DNA of 64,000 nt from Mesorhabditis belari. Its lineage: Eukaryota > Nematoda > Chromadorea > Rhabditida > Rhabditidae. The position numbers and the translations under genes were made by a program. The stretch is taken from the NCBI GenBank assembly GCA_958450365.1, contig CAUEEP010000932.1:2058501-2122500 (forward strand), read 5' to 3'. Of the stretch, positions 60,991 to 64,000 are shown piece by piece (position 1 is the stretch's first letter; each line of letters begins with the position of its first letter). The notes beneath the pieces were generated by a model, which was given only the letters and a program-made list of their open reading frames with translations, searched no databases and had not been told where the DNA came from.

Positions 60991-61264
60991 TCGAAAACGT
61001 CGCAAAGAATCGAAAAAGTCGAAAAAGTACTGTACTTTAAATTTCCATAAAGATATGGAAATTATTTCACATTTAAGCTACCGTATACTCAGGCTCAGCT
61101 GAGATGGAATTCGTTCGGGTGGGAATTTTCTTCCACTAATTCATACCGGAGTGAAGCCAAGTCAGGCCAAGGTGTCAAGTTAGGACCAGGCCCAATTCAT
61201 CAGAGCAGGTCAATTAGAACCACATTGGCTGAGTAGATTAGGGATTCCTTGGGTTCAAGGATTT
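60991..61264. repeat. Repeat D and unrecognised sequence
   Basis: 61025-61110 is repeat D (TTTCCATAAAGATATGGAAA; CTCAGGCTCAGCTGAGATGG). 61110-61264 holds nothing recognised. Confidence 0.45.
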
Positions 61265-61470
61265 TTCATTGCATTCCTTGGGGATCAAGTGAGGAGGGGG
61301 ATCTGAGATACGAGCAACTCACTGATATCTTCCTTCAAGTTCACATGCCACTTGTTAAGAAGGAAGTACTTGGGAAGGATCACTAGATCCTTTACTTTCA
61401 TCGGCCTTCACATCAGTATTAAATTAACACGTTCAACAATTCGTATCAATTAAGGAAATACTATTTTTGA
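61265..61470 (+). pseudogene. F-box family C-terminal fragment, copy U
   Basis: Nucleotide match to the last 200 bp of the family (GGGGATCAAGTGAGGAGGGG; CGAGCAACTCACTGATATCT; TCCTTTACTTTCATCGGCC) with an indel after GDQVRRG and a TAG. Not translatable. Confidence 0.75.
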
Positions 61471-62170
61471 TCACCAAGTTGTGTGATTTCATGATATGTG
61501 ACTCATTTTTTCAAGTTTCTCATTACAACCTTTTCTTATTCTCTTACGATTTAACATCTAGATTAGGTAGTTTATTCGCTCATTAAGAGAGAAATCTGAT
61601 TATATGTGACAAATAAATACTCTAGAATACAATAAATTGTCATACTATTGGTATAGCACATCAAGCCTTTCCAAAGAAGGGTGAACTTACACTACAGTAA
61701 GATCTCACACTTTCGGAATGGTTACTTTTCCAGATTTTTGAAATCAGAATGGTTTCTTTAGATCTCTAACCCAAAAAAGTGATGGGTCAAAAGTCTCAAA
61801 ATCAAATCGAAAAGCAACTTTTCAAGCAAAAATGAAAAGTTTTTCTCCTCAGTTTTTTCTTTCTTTCTCTTTTCCCATGTTTTGACACTCGTTTGCCTTT
61901 GTCTTTTCACTTTATTGACTTTTACCGATTCCGTGTCACTTTCTCGGCGTGTTAATCTTTCCAGGTTTTTCCTAGTGACAAGTTCGACGAGGTTTAAGCT
62001 TAGGAAATCGGGTCAAGTACAGGAATTTTTTAGAGCTTTGGAGCCAGAACATTTCCGACTCTAACTGTTATTCTAAAACCTGTTATTCTAAAACCAGTTA
62101 TCGTAGCCGTCAGAGATCCGCTCTAAAATCGCTCTGAACAACCCGCTGAAATCCGTGGCTGATAGTCTCG
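61471..62170. repeat. Module A (copy U), distal extension and repeat F
   Basis: GACAAATAAATACTCTAGAA at about 61606, then the distal block to 61800, then repeat F to 62130. Confidence 0.5.
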
Positions 62171-62740
62171 ATTTTCATCAGGGCCCAATTTTTCTAGTGT
62201 TACAGAACTTGTCGAACTTGTACTTCTTGCTCAAACTTGTAAACGCACCCCTTTCTAGTGCAACGAATTCTTTCATTTTCCTTGGGTTTCAGAATTAACG
62301 CTACAAAAGCAATTTTGCAAAACAGAATGAAAGAAAGAAAAAACAAAAGAAATCGCGGATTCTTCCACGTCTATGCCTTCCGAACAAAACCCGCGTCAAT
62401 ATCAGCTCATTTTTGCTTCACAAGTGCAAAGCTGGAGGTTTCTGGAATTCAATTTTAACTTCTGTTGAAACTTGGATCTATCTCGATAAAAAACACGAAA
62501 GAAACAATGGTTATTGTCAGTCCAGGCTCCTCAAACTACCCCAAAACCCAATATTCATGGGAAGAAGATTATGCTTTGTTGTTGGTGGAATTCTAGAGGT
62601 TTGGTGTACTGTGAGTTGGTGGATCCTATGCATAACATCGATGCTGATCTCTACTGAAAACAGTTGATGAGAGTTGGTGACTCATTGGAGAAATTGGGTA
62701 TCAATCCGTCGAAGCTCCGTTTTTTTGCAAGACAACGCAA
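62170..62740. repeat. Repeat E copy and short unassigned sequence
   Basis: 62258-62400 carries the repeat E frame (LSFSLGFRINATKAILQ). From 62400 the plus strand has scattered transposase-like pieces (LGINPSKLR-type and FLQDN-type bits near 62690-62735, reminiscent of a Tc1 end) that are too short to assign. Confidence 0.4.
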
Positions 62741-62915
62741 ATAGTGTAACATTTCATTGTATTGTACAGTATTTATTCGTCACATATAATCACATTTCTC
62801 TCTTAATGAGGCAAACAACGCAAACAGCGAATAAACTATCTATTCTAGATGTTAAATCGTAAGCGAATCAGAAAAGGCTGAAATGAGAAACTTGAGAAAA
62901 TGAGACACATATCAT
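62741..62915. repeat. F-box downstream module A (copy V)
   Basis: GTACAGTATTTATTCGTCAC and AGATGTTAAATCGTAAGCGA, minus-strand flank of copy V. Confidence 0.55.
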
Positions 62916-63205
62916 GAAACAAGCTGAATGTGAGTCTCAAGGAAGATAGAAGTGAGTTGCTCGTATCTAAGATCCCCCGTCTTCACTCGAATCTTATAGC
63001 ATTCAATGAGAAGTTGAGCATTGAAATGATTGGAACGATTGCTCCTCACGAAGAATTTCACACAAGCCACGAAGCTCTCCCAATTTTCGTGGCAAAGCAT
63101 GAGCTCAACATTTTCTTTCATTAACGAAAGACTTTCTTGGATAAGGACAAAAGGAAGAAAATAGTGAAAATAGAGACACTCACAGAGCGTCCAGAGATAA
63201 TGTGG
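62916..63205 (-). pseudogene. F-box family C-terminal fragment, copy V
   Basis: Minus strand: LWTLCECLYFHYFLPFVLIQ, ESLSLMKENVELMLCHENW, ESFVACVKFFVRSNRSN and RYEQLTSIFLETHIQLV. N-terminal half missing and the end cut at 62916. Shares SNRSNHF-type insertion with copy I. Confidence 0.75.
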
Positions 63206-64000
63206 TATGCAAAGAAAAATGTTTCTCCATTTTCGAATTGGTAGAGTTTCCATTTTTGTTTCATAAAATCTTGTAGTGTCGAATTAATTAAAGTTCCAAG
63301 CATTCTCGATCAAACAGTAATACAAGCGCAAAAACGTTTGTGCCAAACTCTTGGTGTTAGCTAGTTGACTTTGCACCAAGCAAATTCATAGCTCTCAAGC
63401 TCAAGCAACTGCCCGTTTTAGGTCGTGGTTTACCCTTTTGTTCCTCACCGTTTAGTGGGGAGAATTGTTGTGATGGTAGGTGATGAATCTCCACTTTTCT
63501 CCTCATTTCCCCTCAATTCTCAATCTCAATGTCTCTGAGCATCAATTCGCATGCAAATTGAGTGTCAACGCGCTGCCGGGCCGCCTATCACTATGGGAAA
63601 ACGATTGGAACTGTTTCGAGAAGCTTTTGAGAACATTTTGTTATTGGATCCTCAATTTGGAAGATTGATCAATAATCTCTTAGACTTGCAAGACTAGTCA
63701 AATTAGTTTTTGAATTTGATGTTACCTTTATGCCACTTTACGCTAATCTTTGTTATTTTGTTTGCTATCATATCATAATACTTTTCCTAAACTTAAAATA
63801 GAGCGGACTCGAGTGGTGGTGAAAATGGTGAAATTACACATACATATGGCGTCATTGCCTTTCTTGAACGACAAAGCAACTTTTCACTTCGAGAATTGAC
63901 ACGTACTTGACTCATACATCTGGCTCATAGTCCGGCTACAACTGTTCATTCACTGACTGGGCAGTCAGTGAATGAACTTTCTGTAGCCAGGTCACTGTCA
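63206..64000. repeat. Inverted copy of repeat G and repeat C terminus
   Basis: 63330-63880 is repeat G in inverted orientation, with the empty MITE site near 63355 (GGTGTTAGCTAGTTGACTTT). 63900-64000 is a pack-element terminus (ACTCATACATCTGGCTCATA; GTTCATTCACTGACTGGGCA) running off the window. The frame at 63480-63668 lies in repeat G and has no domain. Confidence 0.55.

Noticed and set aside
1..64000. Bacterial or phage origin
   Set aside because: Spliced genes with TTTCAG acceptors, Tc1 and LINE elements and AATAAA signals point to a nematode; no operons or ribosome binding sites are seen.

Overview
The window looks like a repeat-rich accessory region of a nematode nuclear genome, probably a rhabditid outside Caenorhabditis. 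It is AT-rich and has no bacterial-style operons or ribosome binding sites. Introns are short (44-75 nt) and end in TTTTCAG or TTTTAG. It holds Tc1/mariner-type DNA transposons whose transposase genes carry one short intron, a serpentine-type chemoreceptor gene, and a greatly expanded family of intronless F-box proteins of the nematode FBXA kind. The species cannot be named from the sequence.

The dominant feature is the F-box family. I count 22 loci (labelled A to V, left to right) on both strands. Five are full-length and open: I 26869-27885 (-), L 32710-33711 (+), O 43951-44973 (+), P 52325-53353 (-) and R 55715-56728 (+). One is cut by the left edge (A). D, E, G, H and K are near full length but frameshifted or truncated. 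The rest are fragments. Each full unit has an F-box at about residues 4-40 and a C-terminal region resembling the FTH/DUF38 domain. The start is preceded by a conserved block of about 150 bp (module B) and the stop is followed by a conserved block of about 250 bp with an AATAAA signal (module A). Module A also occurs without a gene, so the genes travel inside a larger repeat. One part, 14.7-22.8 kb, is a nested inverted duplication with F-box copies E (+), G (-) and H (-).

Layout: 1-5.1 kb, F-box fragments and a terminal-inverted-repeat (TIR) element carrying a gene fragment. 5.2-5.7 kb, a foldback element. 6.0-7.9 kb (-), a broken chemoreceptor gene invaded by a TIR element with a tRNA-like core; a second such element follows at 7.9-8.25 kb. 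8.8-10.3 kb, a nest of DNA transposons including a Tigger/Tc5-like DNA-binding domain. 11.16-12.81 kb, a complete but inactive Tc1-like element. 13-35.7 kb, F-box copies D to N, a non-LTR retrotransposon at 22.6-25.1 kb and an integrase relic near 28 kb. 35.0-35.4 kb (-), a small gene with a splice acceptor at its start codon. 37.0-39.6 kb (+), a multi-exon gene or gene relic. 39.6-42.25 kb (-), a second retrotransposon copy. 46.5-49.2 kb, an internally deleted duplicate of the 37.5-42 kb block with a third retrotransposon copy. 49.2-64 kb, more F-box copies among dispersed repeats.

How the parts relate: the F-box proteins would act as substrate adaptors of SCF (Skp1-Cullin-F-box) ubiquitin ligases, a family known to evolve fast in nematodes. 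Their spread here seems tied to segmental duplication and repeat modules. The last exon of the 37-39.6 kb gene reappears, splice acceptor included, inside at least three TIR elements, which points to gene-fragment capture by DNA transposons. Everything is read from sequence alone; intron models and family names are inferences.
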